The notes: generated by a model from the letters alone, not told the origin. Counted from the first letter of the stretch, positions 26,249 through 35,639 are shown. The stretch: 64,000 nt of DNA from Lachnospiraceae bacterium (GCA_017461775.1 JAFTXD010000140.1:1-64000), one strand, 5' to 3'. A program made the numbers and translations.

Positions 26249-26305
26249 TTTGAATCTCGATTGTTTTGATATTCAAACTATATCACAAATACTTTGAAAG
26301 TCAAG
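26249..26305. promoter_or_regulatory. Cluster of candidate FabT boxes upstream of acpP
   Basis: One perfect site TTTGA-TAT-TCAAA (26265-26277) is flanked by two imperfect ones, TTTGA-ATC-TCGAT (26249-26261) and TTTGA-AAG-TCAAG (26293-26305). All share the TTTGA-N3-TCAAA pattern known for streptococcal FabT. They lie 19-75 bases upstream of the acpP start where the operon promoter must be, and a FabT-like gene is present at 15278-15724. Confidence 0.65.
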
Positions 26306-26339
26306 ATATTTTTTCTGGTACTTTACTGCTATATAGATT

Positions 26340-26942
26340 TTAGAACAAATAATGGGCGCAATTCTGAATCAGTTGGGTATATGTGGCATCCTCAAATTTT
26401 TCCGGTGTATGTCCCGGAGTCAGGAAGATTATTTCCCCCTTACCAAAGGTTTTCTGCCAACCGGCAGGGTATATTTCTCCGCGGTAAGAGTAGGTCATAA
26501 AAATATTTTTATCATCCTCCTCCAGTGCAAACTGGTAGGGCTCCTCCATGAGCGTAAAATCGGCACACCCTTCTGTAAGTGCACATGGTTTTAGTTTAAA
26601 GACAATCTCCTCCTGGGCAGGATGGGTGAGAAACTTACCGCCCATCATCACCTTTAGCTTTTCCTGTAGTTGCAGGCTGATGCCGTTATGTAATACCAGC
26701 ATTTTTCCGCCCTGCAGCACATAATCCTGCAATGCCTCCGATGCCGCATCGGGTATCTTATTGTTCCAGTCATCCCAATAGGAAATGAAGCCATCATAAC
26801 CGGACACATTACAAAGCTCCCACACATCATCCGTAAAAACAAACTCAAATTGGGGCAGATACTTTTTTAAGAAATCATCCACACCTGCCATTGGATGATA
26901 CATCGCATCCTCGTACATTCCCAAAACCAGTATTCTTTTCAT
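26340..26942 (-). CDS. ThuA-like domain protein
   Basis: A 200-residue protein of the ThuA/glutamine-amidotransferase-like fold. Conserved features are the opening RILVLGMYED, GGKMLVLHNG (about residues 77-86), THPAQEE (about 105-111) and the C-terminal GKGEIIFLTPGHTPEKF. ThuA domains occur with sugar utilisation genes and their reaction is mostly undefined. The start at 26942 follows the upstream dehydrogenase stop by 11 bases, so the two are co-expressed. Confidence 0.85.
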   Translation of the reverse strand: MKRILVLGMYEDAMYHPMAGVDDFLKKYLPQFEFVFTDDVWELCNVSGYDGFISYWDDWNNKIPDAASEALQDYVLQGGKMLVLHNGISLQLQEKLKVMMGGKFLTHPAQEEIVFKLKPCALTEGCADFTLMEEPYQFALEEDDKNIFMTYSYRGEIYPAGWQKTFGKGEIIFLTPGHTPEKFEDATYTQLIQNCAHYLF

Positions 26943-26953
26943 CTCTCTTCCCC

Positions 26954-27670
26954 TTACCATGGCAGTCTCTCTCCATAAAGGTTAATGTATAACGGCTTTT
27001 CCTCCACAGGAAGCTCTGTATCCAATACCGTATGCAAGATTATCTTCGATGCCTCCTCCGGGGTCATTTTCGCCGTAGTATCCAAGTGGCCCCGCATGTA
27101 AGTGGCCATATGTCCCGGGTGCATCACAATGAGTCTCCCGCCATCCTTCCTAATATTATTGTAAGCCAGCACGGACTGCATATTTGCTGCCGCCTTAGAC
27201 ATACAATAGCCAAACCAGCCCTCGCGCCAGCAATCCCCAATACTTCCTGCCTCAGAGGATATATTAAGAATGGTCTTAAGCTCACTGCGCATTACCTGTT
27301 CTACCAGTGCATTTGTCACTCGCAGTGCTCCCAGCGCATTCACATTAATCACCTGCAAAATTTCATCATAATCCAGCTCATCTCCTAAAACCCTGCTCAT
27401 ATCTCCCAGTATTCCCGCACTATTGATTAGTAAATCAATATGCGGCACCAGCCCCGCAACTTTTTCCTTCATGCAAGCCACACTGGCATCCTTCCCGATA
27501 TCCAGCTCCACAATCTTAAGCCTCTCCCCATAAGCCTCCAGCAAAGCATCCACCTGCTTTTCCTCCGGATTCAATCTACAGGCTACTACAAAGAAGCCCC
27601 TCTCCAGTAAATCCTTTACCAATGCCAGCCCAAGACCATGGTCCGTGCCTGTTATAAGTACATACATCAT
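26954..27670 (-). CDS. Short-chain dehydrogenase/reductase
   Basis: A 238-residue Rossmann-fold oxidoreductase. The cofactor motif GTDHGLGLAL (residues 8-17), NSAG (about 82-85), NISSEAG for the catalytic serine and GYCMSKAAAN for Tyr/Lys are present. Substrate is unknown; the short C-terminal part suggests a small carbonyl compound. Two ATGs lie in a row at the start. It forms a pair with the ThuA-like gene. Confidence 0.9.
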   Translation of the reverse strand: MMYVLITGTDHGLGLALVKDLLERGFFVVACRLNPEEKQVDALLEAYGERLKIVELDIGKDASVACMKEKVAGLVPHIDLLINSAGILGDMSRVLGDELDYDEILQVINVNALGALRVTNALVEQVMRSELKTILNISSEAGSIGDCWREGWFGYCMSKAAANMQSVLAYNNIRKDGGRLIVMHPGHMATYMRGHLDTTAKMTPEEASKIILHTVLDTELPVEEKPLYINLYGERLPW

Positions 27671-27764
27671 TTTTTCCCTCCATTCTTGCGTAATCCCACT
27701 GTATAGAAAATAAGTCCACAGTATTCTTAACTGCAGACTTATTCCATAACATCATTAAAAGCTT

Positions 27765-27990
27765 ACCCTCGCTGTAGTAATTCCTGTTCGGCCTCAGCGT
27801 ACTCCTCCTCTGTGTAATCCAAATCAAGGATAAATTCTCTCTGACGACAACATTGGGAATTTAGAATTCTTCACCTCTTTCTTAGTAAAGCACGCCATTA
27901 ACTCCGCAATGTCTGTCCCATCATGAAAGCTTTTTTCAAAACCTCCTGATTGTTCTCAGGGATATCTCCTATAGTTTACTCATAAATACG
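27765..27990 (-). pseudogene. Decayed coding remnant in the 27.7-28.3 kb gap
   Basis: This 600-base gap has no intact gene. On the minus strand, three short open pieces in different frames read like protein: one with IPENNQEVLKKAF, one with FHDGTDIAELMACFTKKEV, and one ending in DYTEEEYAEAEQELLQRG before a stop. Charged, helix-rich composition and the changes of frame suggest the broken C-terminal part of a larger protein. I do not recognise the family with confidence. The remaining sequence up to 28300 shows nothing supportable. Confidence 0.35.
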
Positions 27991-28299
27991 TTCTCTCACT
28001 CATATTTTATTCCAACCAATTGAACATGTCAATCTTGCAATGTCATGGACCTTGGCACCAATTAAAAATCAACAATCCACTATATTTCCTGTAAGCTCCG
28101 CCAGATATCCGAATTTGCATCTATCAACACCCCCGAACATGCATCCCCTAAAATGAAATGTTAAGGATATCTTCGCACCCTCCACATTTCATTGCATGAA
28201 AAAGCCACTGTAGATTTTTTACTCTCTACAATGGCTCTTAAGTCATTTGTAATTAATGCTTCTCATCTGCAAACTCGGGCGCAAACTGTAATTTTCTAC

Positions 28300-28905
28300 T
28301 TATCTTGTCAAAACTTTCTTACAATACTTTGTACACCCACATTTAGGACAAGTCAATTTTCTCTTAGTAATTGTATGAGGTCCCATTACATAAGCTTTCA
28401 TATCTGGCACAAAACGTTCTTTGCATTCCGGACACTCAAATGCTCCGGCATCTCTATCTAATATACATGCTATTGCAATTCCCAAAACAAGTATTACAAT
28501 ACCTATTCCTATTATTAAGGCTCTTGTCCAAACCTGCATTTCAAATGCACCTGCTATAACAAATAACGGCACTGCTGCAATTATTACTAATGTAGCAACC
28601 AACGCTGACATTACAATTTTCTTTTTACTCTCTTGCGCTTCTTTTACTAAATTCACCATATTTTCCTCCGCTTTCTTTTTATAATCCACTTCTTGCAATC
28701 GTTCTCCAGACAGAAGTTCATTTACTGTAATGTTTAATTCATTACAAAGTGGAAGTAATAATGATACTTCTGGGAAACCATTTCCTCGTTCCCACTTTGA
28801 GATTGTCTTATCACTGATTCCGAGTTTATCTGCCAACTCTCGTTGCGTATATTTTTTTGTTTTTCTTTCATCAGCAATAAACTTACCTATCTTAATTTGG
28901 TCCAT
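28300..28905 (-). CDS. Xre-type HTH regulator with two membrane helices and a zinc ribbon
   Basis: A 201-residue protein in three parts. Residues 5-60 are an Xre helix-turn-helix (QRELADKLGISDKTISKWERG). Residues about 95-118 and 127-149 are membrane helices. The C-terminal part has CPEC (about 158) and CPKC (about 187) pairs, a probable zinc ribbon. HTH plus membrane proteins of this type are common in Firmicutes and may sense membrane or redox signals; the target is unknown. A related zinc-ribbon fragment occurs at 30738-30935. Confidence 0.88.
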   Translation of the reverse strand: MDQIKIGKFIADERKTKKYTQRELADKLGISDKTISKWERGNGFPEVSLLLPLCNELNITVNELLSGERLQEVDYKKKAEENMVNLVKEAQESKKKIVMSALVATLVIIAAVPLFVIAGAFEMQVWTRALIIGIGIVILVLGIAIACILDRDAGAFECPECKERFVPDMKAYVMGPHTITKRKLTCPKCGCTKYCKKVLTR

Positions 28906-29154
28906 AGGTCTATCTCCTCCTTTCTGGATTCATTGTATAAATTTCTTAATTTATTTCACACCCACGCAGCGTAGAATATGGTGAATTTTTGCGGTTTCTA
29001 CGTTCCGTAGAGTGGATATTTACTTAAGAAACTTCAAAATTGCGCGTGTATTTCTCTAACTTTCCAGTATTTACGGGCTTTCCCGCCCATCAACATCTAT
29101 ATAATTTTCACTTTTCCCTTTTTTTCCCTCACGAACAAATAACAAGGGAAAGTC

Positions 29155-29831
29155 CTATAGTTTCTTTTTCGCAATATTTTTATAAATATTTTTCCTAAAC
29201 TCATTCTTTGAATGAAAGAATTCACTTTCCGATTTAGTTAATATAGTCTTTTGCGCTATCGCTTCTACTGTACAAATCAAATCTGCTGCCTGTGATAGTT
29301 TATACTGATTTGTCTCTATCTTTCTAAATTCCACATTAGAAAACATAGTATTAAACACAGACACAAGAATCTGCGCCAACTCAACCTGTCCATAGTCATA
29401 GTAAACAATAATTTTATCAAAAGATGAAAAATATGTATCCTTTGCTCGAAGTTGATTTGCAATCTCTTTTGTCAATTTATCCGTGTAAGCCAACTTGGAT
29501 TTCTCTGCACAATCTCCCTGATTAATCGCGGGCAGATGTACTGAATATCCAGCAAACGAGTAAAATGATACAATGCATTAAACAACGCTTTTATTTGTTC
29601 TCTCAAATCATTCTTATAAACACTATCACGCCTGATTAGTGGACCTGTATTAATTGTATGCTCCGGATATCCCCAATTACTTACTTGTCTTTCCAATGCT
29701 TCAATATTCTTTGAAATATCTATTTCCTGATTATGTAAAACCATTGCAACATAGTAATTGGGGGAAGCTGGATTGTATTGTCCAAAATCGCCCGATTCAT
29801 CTATAAAAACACTAAGTACTTTTTCCTTCAT
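29155..29831 (-). pseudogene. DUF3800 domain protein, split by a frameshift
   Basis: Two overlapping open frames together make one DUF3800 protein. The N-terminal piece (29472-29831, 119 residues) has the signature VFIDESGDFG. The C-terminal piece (29155-29493, 112 residues) has YTDKLTKEIANQLR, IVYYDYGQ and SQAADLICTVEAI, the RNase H-like second half. The frame changes between about 29500 and 29545. No clear slippery sequence is visible, so a mutation or a sequencing error is likelier than programmed shifting. DUF3800 proteins are predicted nucleases; many follow a conserved RNA motif, and one seems present here. Confidence 0.8.
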
Positions 29832-29849
29832 ATAACCGCCCCTTTATGT

Positions 29850-29960
29850 AGAAAAATGGCGGGGTAAATCCCCGCCAGCCGGTGGACCAGGACCTTTCGG
29901 TCAGCCCAAATATTAATGCACTTTGTGCAACAGATTCATATCTGTATAAATATTATATGT
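29850..29960 (-). ncRNA. Structured RNA upstream of the DUF3800 gene (candidate DUF3800 RNA motif)
   Basis: On the minus strand the 110 bases before the gene fold into several hairpins: CAGAT/ATCTG, GCAC/GTGC, GACC-GAAA-GGTC (29891-29902) and GGCGGGG/CCCCGCC (29858-29876), the last followed by ATTTTTC like a terminator. The GGCGG near the gene start (29837-29843) could instead pair with the CCGCC arm, giving a possible switch. Conserved RNAs named DUF3800 motifs are known from such positions; I cannot say which subtype this is. Confidence 0.65.
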
Positions 29961-30082
29961 TGTTTTCCCTAAAATATCAACTGATTTTTATACTATTTTA
30001 GCCTCGCAGAGCGAAATACACCCTTCGCACAAATCTTTGATTTGTACTCTGTGGTATTTCTACTCATATATAAATTAGTCGC

Positions 30083-30751
30083 TTAAGTAAAAACATTTAG
30101 CCATACTGTAATCAGTGCATCGTATACACCATGCGCGATAATAACCGACAACAACGTACAATTTTTGATTTTAACTTTACAGATGCAAAATATAGCTCCG
30201 ATGATACCGGTCAAAAGAATCTGTACTATATTTCCTCCCAGAAAATGAAACAATCCGAACAGAACCGATGAACCTATAATCGCACCTACGGCGGAACCAA
30301 AAAGTGTTTCTAATTTCTTGTAGAAAAGACCACGAAAAACAAACTCCTCCACCAATGCAACCGCAAAAATAAAATAAGCAAAATCGTATATGAATTGCCA
30401 CATATATTGATATTGACGTTGATTATTTACCCAGTCACTTTTCCCTGCTAAATGCGGTATCACCGTAAAAACAAATGACATACACAATGCAATGCCAAGA
30501 TCTACCAACACCTGATATCCAATTTTTTCCTTTGAAAATCCATAGTCAGACCACTTATCCTTATGAAATAACACAATACAGAAAGGAACCAGCGCAATCG
30601 GCAAATATGTCACAATCATCAAAACCATACGAATAACAAGCGGAAGACTCATAAGCACATACTGATTAAATGCATTCACTCCCAGCAAGCCGGCAACCAC
30701 ACCGATGATCGCAATTACCATCTGTATTATTATTTTATTACGTTCCTTCAT
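30083..30751 (-). CDS. CPBP family intramembrane metalloprotease
   Basis: A protein of about 222 residues with six to seven membrane helices. The CPBP (Abi) motifs are visible: EEFVFRGLFYK (about residues 137-147), FGLFHFLGG (about 167-175) and IIAHGVYDAL (about 204-213). The family includes CAAX-like proteases involved in bacteriocin self-immunity or peptide maturation. An alternative ATG lies 15 bases upstream. The start overlaps the end of the zinc-ribbon frame upstream. No bacteriocin gene is seen nearby. Confidence 0.88.
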   Translation of the reverse strand: MKERNKIIIQMVIAIIGVVAGLLGVNAFNQYVLMSLPLVIRMVLMIVTYLPIALVPFCIVLFHKDKWSDYGFSKEKIGYQVLVDLGIALCMSFVFTVIPHLAGKSDWVNNQRQYQYMWQFIYDFAYFIFAVALVEEFVFRGLFYKKLETLFGSAVGAIIGSSVLFGLFHFLGGNIVQILLTGIIGAIFCICKVKIKNCTLLSVIIAHGVYDALITVWLNVFT

Positions 30752-30935
30752 TTTCCTCTCTCTCATTCTTTGTCAGTACTTTCAGACACCATCTCCATTT
30801 GCCACAATGCGGGCATCGCATCATTCTTAACGCAACGATATTTATTGCTACTGCATAGTTAATGAAACCTGGAACAAAGGTCTCTTCACAATGTAAACAC
30901 TTATAATATCCGAATGTGCGTCCTCCCTCCAGCAG
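30738..30935 (-). pseudogene. Zinc-ribbon fragment, similar to the end of the Xre regulator
   Basis: The open frame reads KCLHCEETFVPGFINYA, then MMRCPHCGKWRWCLKVLTKNE. This aligns with the C-terminal ribbon of the Xre protein at 28300-28905 (ECPECKERFVPD and CPKCGCTKYCKKVLTR). No ATG, GTG or TTG start lies in frame; an ATG with the right spacing is in another frame (near 30938), as if one base were lost. It overlaps the CPBP start by 14 bases. It may be a broken second copy of the regulator's 3' end. Confidence 0.6.
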
Positions 30936-31054
30936 TCATAAACAAGGATAGAGCAATATAACACGATATATACCATTCTTCTACATACTTTTTACCTATG
31001 CTGTTATTCTGTGATACTTTGACATCATTTGATATAACACCTTAATTCAGCCCA

Positions 31055-31086
31055 ACAAAAAGTGTAGCCACAAACGACTACACTTT
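31055..31086 (-). terminator. Intrinsic terminator after the GH31 gene
   Basis: On the minus strand AAGTGTAG and CTACACTT form an 8-base-pair stem with a ten-base loop, followed by TTTGTTGG. It begins about 13 bases after the GH31 stop codon and should end the GH74-GH31 transcript. Confidence 0.75.
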
Positions 31087-31098
31087 CCTAGACAATAT

Positions 31099-33165
31099 TT
31101 AATAAATCTCATATTCCTTCTCGTCCCTGATAAACACAGGAATAATCTCTATCGGCGCCTGCGCAACCACCTTCTGACCGCCCTCATACACCTTACCGGT
31201 ATAAGCTTCCTTCCAAGTAGCTCCCTTCGGAAGATACACTTCGCGCTCACGGACACCCGCTTCCATCACTGGCGCAATGAGAAGATCCGGTCCGAACATA
31301 TACGCATCCTCCACGTTCCAGCTCTCCTTATCCTCAGAGAAGTCAAAGAACAACGGACGCATCACAGGGCTGCCGTTTTCACTGGCAGCCTTCATGCACT
31401 CACGGATGTAAGGACGAAGTCTTTCACGGATAAATAAATATTTGGTAAGAATCTCATAATTCTCCTCGCCAAAGCTCCACACCTCATTGTCCTGTCCGGA
31501 AGTAAGCTGGCGCACATTGTTGATAAACTCCTGCTCTCTCTCGTACCAAGGAGAACGCTCTCCATGCATACGGAATACCGGACAGAATGCGCCCCAGGCA
31601 AACCATCTGACTAACAGCTCCTGGAAATGCTCATCCTGGATATTTCCGCCCAGGAAACCACCGATATCAGAGGTCCACCATGGAATACCCGCAGTACACA
31701 TATTCAGACCCGCCTGTAGCTGTTCTCTCATGGAGCGGAAGGAGGAATGTACATCTCCCGACCAGGTCAGTACACCATACTTCTGGCTGCCTGCCCATGC
31801 ACAACGCACAAGGCTTAAAATCTCCGTCTCACCCGCAGCTTTCAGGCCATCATAGAAGCCCTTTGCATAGCCCACCGGATAAGTGTTGGTACACTGTAGT
31901 GCAGGACCTGCATAATAGCGGTAATTGTCAAAATCATAAGGGCCGTACTCCGGTTCTGCCTCGTCCAGCCAAAAGCAGCGGGTACCCTTTTCGTAATAGT
32001 TTTTCTTGCAACGATTCCATACAAATTCCTGGGCGCCGGGATGGGTTGCGTCATAGAATACGGTATTTCCCATCCATGACATATGATAGGACATACCTCT
32101 GTCCGCAGTCACCAGATAACCCTTTTCATTCATTTCGCCGTAGTTCTCACTGCGCTCATCAATGGTAGGCCATACGGATACCACGGTCTCGATACCTAAA
32201 TCCTTCAATTCCTTCACCATAGCTTCCGGGTCCGGCCAATCTCTTGGCTCAAACTTAAAGTCACCCTGCATGGTCCAGTGGAAGAAGTCCACCACGATGG
32301 CATCCATGGGAAGTCCGCGCTTTTTGTGCTCCCTTGCCACCGCCAGAATTTCCTCCTGATTGCGATAACGTAATTTACACTGCCAATAACCAAGGCCATA
32401 CTCCGGCATCATTGGAGTTCTGCCGGTTGCGGCACTGTACTGCTCCTCAATTTCAAAAGGAGTATCCCCTGCAGTAATGAAATAATCCAGCTTCTTACAG
32501 CTCTTTGCATACCACTCAGTCTTGTTGGTTGCAAAGGTTGCGGTACCGATAGCAGGATTGTTCCAGAAAAATCCATAGCCACGGTTAGAAATCATAAAAG
32601 GTACGCTGGCCTGACTGTTACGATGTGCCAGTTCCAAGGTTGCACCCTTTTTATCCAGATGCTTATCCTGATACTGTCCCATACCGAAGATTTTCTCATC
32701 GTCATATGCTTCAAAGCGCATAGTCAGTTCAAAGTCCGTGCTTCCCTGAATGGGCTTTAATTCTCTGGCATCAATGCGGATGGGCACACAGTAACGGTTG
32801 ATGCGGTTACGGTTTCTCCAGTACTCCGCAGTAAGGAGTTCCCCTTTTTGATTGTAATAGCTAATCCAGCCCTCCGGATTAATCACCGCAGTAATCTTAC
32901 CGTTTTTCACAGTGTACTGCTTACCGGAGGAATGATAATGAGCATATTCTTCAGAGGCATACCAGGGGTCTGTAGTATCCAGCTCCTCCACACCGATTTC
33001 CAACTGGCAAGCTTCTACCTCTTCCGTCAGTGCCCAGTCATTTTCATCCATTTTGGATTCTCCGGTCATGCGCACACGGAAGCTGTTCTTGCCCCATGGC
33101 TCCAGCCAAAGAGTCTGCTTGCCGTTTGCAATGATAACTTTATTGTTCTCTGTATAAACTGTCAT
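31099..33165 (-). CDS. GH31 alpha-xylosidase / alpha-glucosidase
   Basis: A 688-residue family 31 glycoside hydrolase. The nucleophile lies in CFWLDEAEPE (Asp about residue 399), the form common in alpha-xylosidases; the acid/base Asp is probably in SGDVHSSF (about 467). The N-terminal beta domain and DAIVVDFFHWTMQGDF segment are typical. No signal peptide is present, so it is intracellular. The neighbouring GH74 gene makes alpha-xylosidase action on xyloglucan oligosaccharides the best guess; alpha-glucosidase remains possible. Confidence 0.92.
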   Translation of the reverse strand: MTVYTENNKVIIANGKQTLWLEPWGKNSFRVRMTGESKMDENDWALTEEVEACQLEIGVEELDTTDPWYASEEYAHYHSSGKQYTVKNGKITAVINPEGWISYYNQKGELLTAEYWRNRNRINRYCVPIRIDARELKPIQGSTDFELTMRFEAYDDEKIFGMGQYQDKHLDKKGATLELAHRNSQASVPFMISNRGYGFFWNNPAIGTATFATNKTEWYAKSCKKLDYFITAGDTPFEIEEQYSAATGRTPMMPEYGLGYWQCKLRYRNQEEILAVAREHKKRGLPMDAIVVDFFHWTMQGDFKFEPRDWPDPEAMVKELKDLGIETVVSVWPTIDERSENYGEMNEKGYLVTADRGMSYHMSWMGNTVFYDATHPGAQEFVWNRCKKNYYEKGTRCFWLDEAEPEYGPYDFDNYRYYAGPALQCTNTYPVGYAKGFYDGLKAAGETEILSLVRCAWAGSQKYGVLTWSGDVHSSFRSMREQLQAGLNMCTAGIPWWTSDIGGFLGGNIQDEHFQELLVRWFAWGAFCPVFRMHGERSPWYEREQEFINNVRQLTSGQDNEVWSFGEENYEILTKYLFIRERLRPYIRECMKAASENGSPVMRPLFFDFSEDKESWNVEDAYMFGPDLLIAPVMEAGVREREVYLPKGATWKEAYTGKVYEGGQKVVAQAPIEIIPVFIRDEKEYEIY

Positions 33166-33174
33166 ACTGTCCTC

Positions 33175-35496
33175 CTATTTAACCTCTTCTCCATACAACA
33201 CGCCTCTGGATCCTGTAGCAATAAAAAATCTGCCAAATACTCTCTTGTCTCCGTCGCAGCTGTTGATTTCGCCGTACATCTGCTCCTTGGTATTGATACG
33301 CACATAAGTCTCACCCTCATCTAAAGTGCGGTAAAAACCGTAAATACCATCAATACTTCCCACCACATAAAGTGCCTTGCTCTCTGTGAGATAGTCACCG
33401 CCTTCTCTGCCAAGTCCAAGACCGGCACGGTGAATCACGTCACCCTCCTGGCTAAGCTTCTTAATGACAATGCTGTCATCTTCCTTGTTATAAGCAAATC
33501 TCCAAAGTCCATGCTCCCCAAGAGCCATGTAGAATACACCGCTCTTTCCGGCTTCTCCCCGGGCTTCGGTCTTATTTGCAGTATCTATCATTCCAAAGTC
33601 TGCTGCCGGGAAACCGGGTACTTCCTTCTCGTGGAAGCTTGCGCCGCCGTCTTTACTTATGTAAACCTTACCCTTCTCATCAAATCCGTAGAACAAATCA
33701 TTTTCCATACGGTCAGAATATGCCTTGAAATAGCCCTCGGTGGTCTGCCTTCCTTCTTTATCATAGATAGCCACCTGTGCAAAGGACTTTCCAGCGTCCT
33801 TACTGTAAATCACCAAATCCTTCGGCAACCGGATGATGTCTGCTACGGACCAGACGATATTTTCTCCGCTGGGCGACATCGCTACCCAGCCCGGATTTAC
33901 GTTTGGCTCCTCTATCCAGTGCAGGTACTTATCCAACCTCTCGCTGATACCAAAGGGCATAGGAATTCGCTCATAGCTTTCATATCCATCGGTGGTGCGG
34001 ATGAGACCTCCCTTAGTCTTGCCCTTCCAATTGCCGCGAGCCGTGATCATGGCCAGTTTATCGTTTTCATCGGACAAATCCGCATTAATACAGGTAATGT
34101 AGCGGTTGCCCTCTGCATCTGCAAAGGAATTAGTACAGGGAGTGTCCAAATCACGGAATGCAAAGCCGCCTAAATCTCCCACGATATCAAGGAGCTTCAC
34201 CTCACCCTTTAAAGGCGCATACACATTTAAGTGTACCGTTTCCTCGATACCATCACAGAAGTCGTGATATGCCGGATTCTCGGAAAGAAGCGCGTCCGAA
34301 GTAAACACACCGGTACCGGAATTAAACCACACCTTATTGGGATTAAAAGGATCCATCTTAATATCGCTGAGCCAGTGAAGCAGGCAGTGATTGCCATTGT
34401 ACTCCGGCTTCATATAGGAGGTACGGAAATAAATGCCCCCCTTTTCCAGACCGTTCAAGCTGACACGCCAGCTCTCACCATAGTCTTCAGAAATATATAC
34501 ACATTCTGCCCCCATTTTTTCTTTACAAAGACTGGAGCATACCAAAAGTCCCGGTTTCCTCAGGCAGGAGCACACGCCGCCGAAGCCGTAATTTAAATAC
34601 TCCGTGGTTCGGACTCCGTCTTCTCCGGGAGTAATGTCTGTATAGCCGGTAATTCTACCATCCCTAAATTCGTACCGCAGCACCTTACCGCCAATCACAT
34701 CTCCGGTATCACAGCTGTAGCCCAAATCCACGATATAATTCCATCTGCCAGTGCTGTTCATGGTCACATACAGATAGGTTCCATCGTAGTCATAGCGAGA
34801 CGCCACCAGACCATTCATCTTGGAATCTTCTACAATCACATTCTCCGGCTGCATCAGCTTCTCAAAGCTCACACCGCCATCATAGGATACATATAAGCTA
34901 TGTCCACGCAAAGAATCATCCACCCGAGTAATGTAGCCTGCGGTTCCCACCACTAAGGTCTGCGAATCCTGGGATACCCACACAAAGGTGGTGTAATCCT
35001 CCGGTACAGGCAGCTTCTCCCAGCTCTTTCCCCGGTCTGAGGTTTTTAAAAGACCACCCACCTGAGATGCAAAATATAAGACATTGCTGTCATTTTTATC
35101 CACAACCAAACGATATCCCACGCCTCGTCCGCTTTGGTTTCCATGCACGGTGGTAGGAATCATCTCGTAGGTGAAGGTCTCTCCGTAATCCTCAGAAACA
35201 CTTAATACACCCACACCTTTCTTCCAGATACCACTGGCAATATAAAGTCTTTCCGGATGACTTTCATCCAATCCCAGGGCAATGGGATAGGTCTCCTCCA
35301 AATGCTCCCCGGTCACATGCTCAATCAGACTCTTCCAGCGATTTTTTTCAAAATCAAAGCGATAGGTACCGCCGATATCCGTACGGGCATAAAGCACATC
35401 CTTCTTCTTCGGATGATACATAATCCCCGTCACATATCCGCCACCGGGGATGGGGGCGTTTTTATATTCATACTTTACTTCTCCGGTAATACGCAT
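33175..35496 (-). CDS. GH74-like xyloglucanase
   Basis: A 773-residue protein made of two seven-bladed beta-propellers of BNR repeats. The two catalytic aspartates of GH74 are recognisable: ARTDIGG (about residue 39) and VGDLGGF (about residue 440). Family members cut xyloglucan, either in chain or from the reducing end. There is no signal peptide, so it acts inside the cell, presumably on imported oligosaccharides; that is unusual for GH74. It lies 9 bases upstream of the GH31 gene. The ATG at 35496 with GGAGG is preferred over an earlier start. Confidence 0.88.
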   Translation of the reverse strand: MRITGEVKYEYKNAPIPGGGYVTGIMYHPKKKDVLYARTDIGGTYRFDFEKNRWKSLIEHVTGEHLEETYPIALGLDESHPERLYIASGIWKKGVGVLSVSEDYGETFTYEMIPTTVHGNQSGRGVGYRLVVDKNDSNVLYFASQVGGLLKTSDRGKSWEKLPVPEDYTTFVWVSQDSQTLVVGTAGYITRVDDSLRGHSLYVSYDGGVSFEKLMQPENVIVEDSKMNGLVASRYDYDGTYLYVTMNSTGRWNYIVDLGYSCDTGDVIGGKVLRYEFRDGRITGYTDITPGEDGVRTTEYLNYGFGGVCSCLRKPGLLVCSSLCKEKMGAECVYISEDYGESWRVSLNGLEKGGIYFRTSYMKPEYNGNHCLLHWLSDIKMDPFNPNKVWFNSGTGVFTSDALLSENPAYHDFCDGIEETVHLNVYAPLKGEVKLLDIVGDLGGFAFRDLDTPCTNSFADAEGNRYITCINADLSDENDKLAMITARGNWKGKTKGGLIRTTDGYESYERIPMPFGISERLDKYLHWIEEPNVNPGWVAMSPSGENIVWSVADIIRLPKDLVIYSKDAGKSFAQVAIYDKEGRQTTEGYFKAYSDRMENDLFYGFDEKGKVYISKDGGASFHEKEVPGFPAADFGMIDTANKTEARGEAGKSGVFYMALGEHGLWRFAYNKEDDSIVIKKLSQEGDVIHRAGLGLGREGGDYLTESKALYVVGSIDGIYGFYRTLDEGETYVRINTKEQMYGEINSCDGDKRVFGRFFIATGSRGVLYGEEVK

Positions 35497-35639
35497 GGTG
35501 AACCTCCGTAAAAACATTCTTATCTAGTTTAAATTTTCACATAAAGCACCGGGAAAATCTATGTTTAGAATTAGTGGTGTTTAAGGGAATTTTTGGAGAA
35601 TTCTTTTCCTTGACAAACGGATGTAAATATACTATGATT

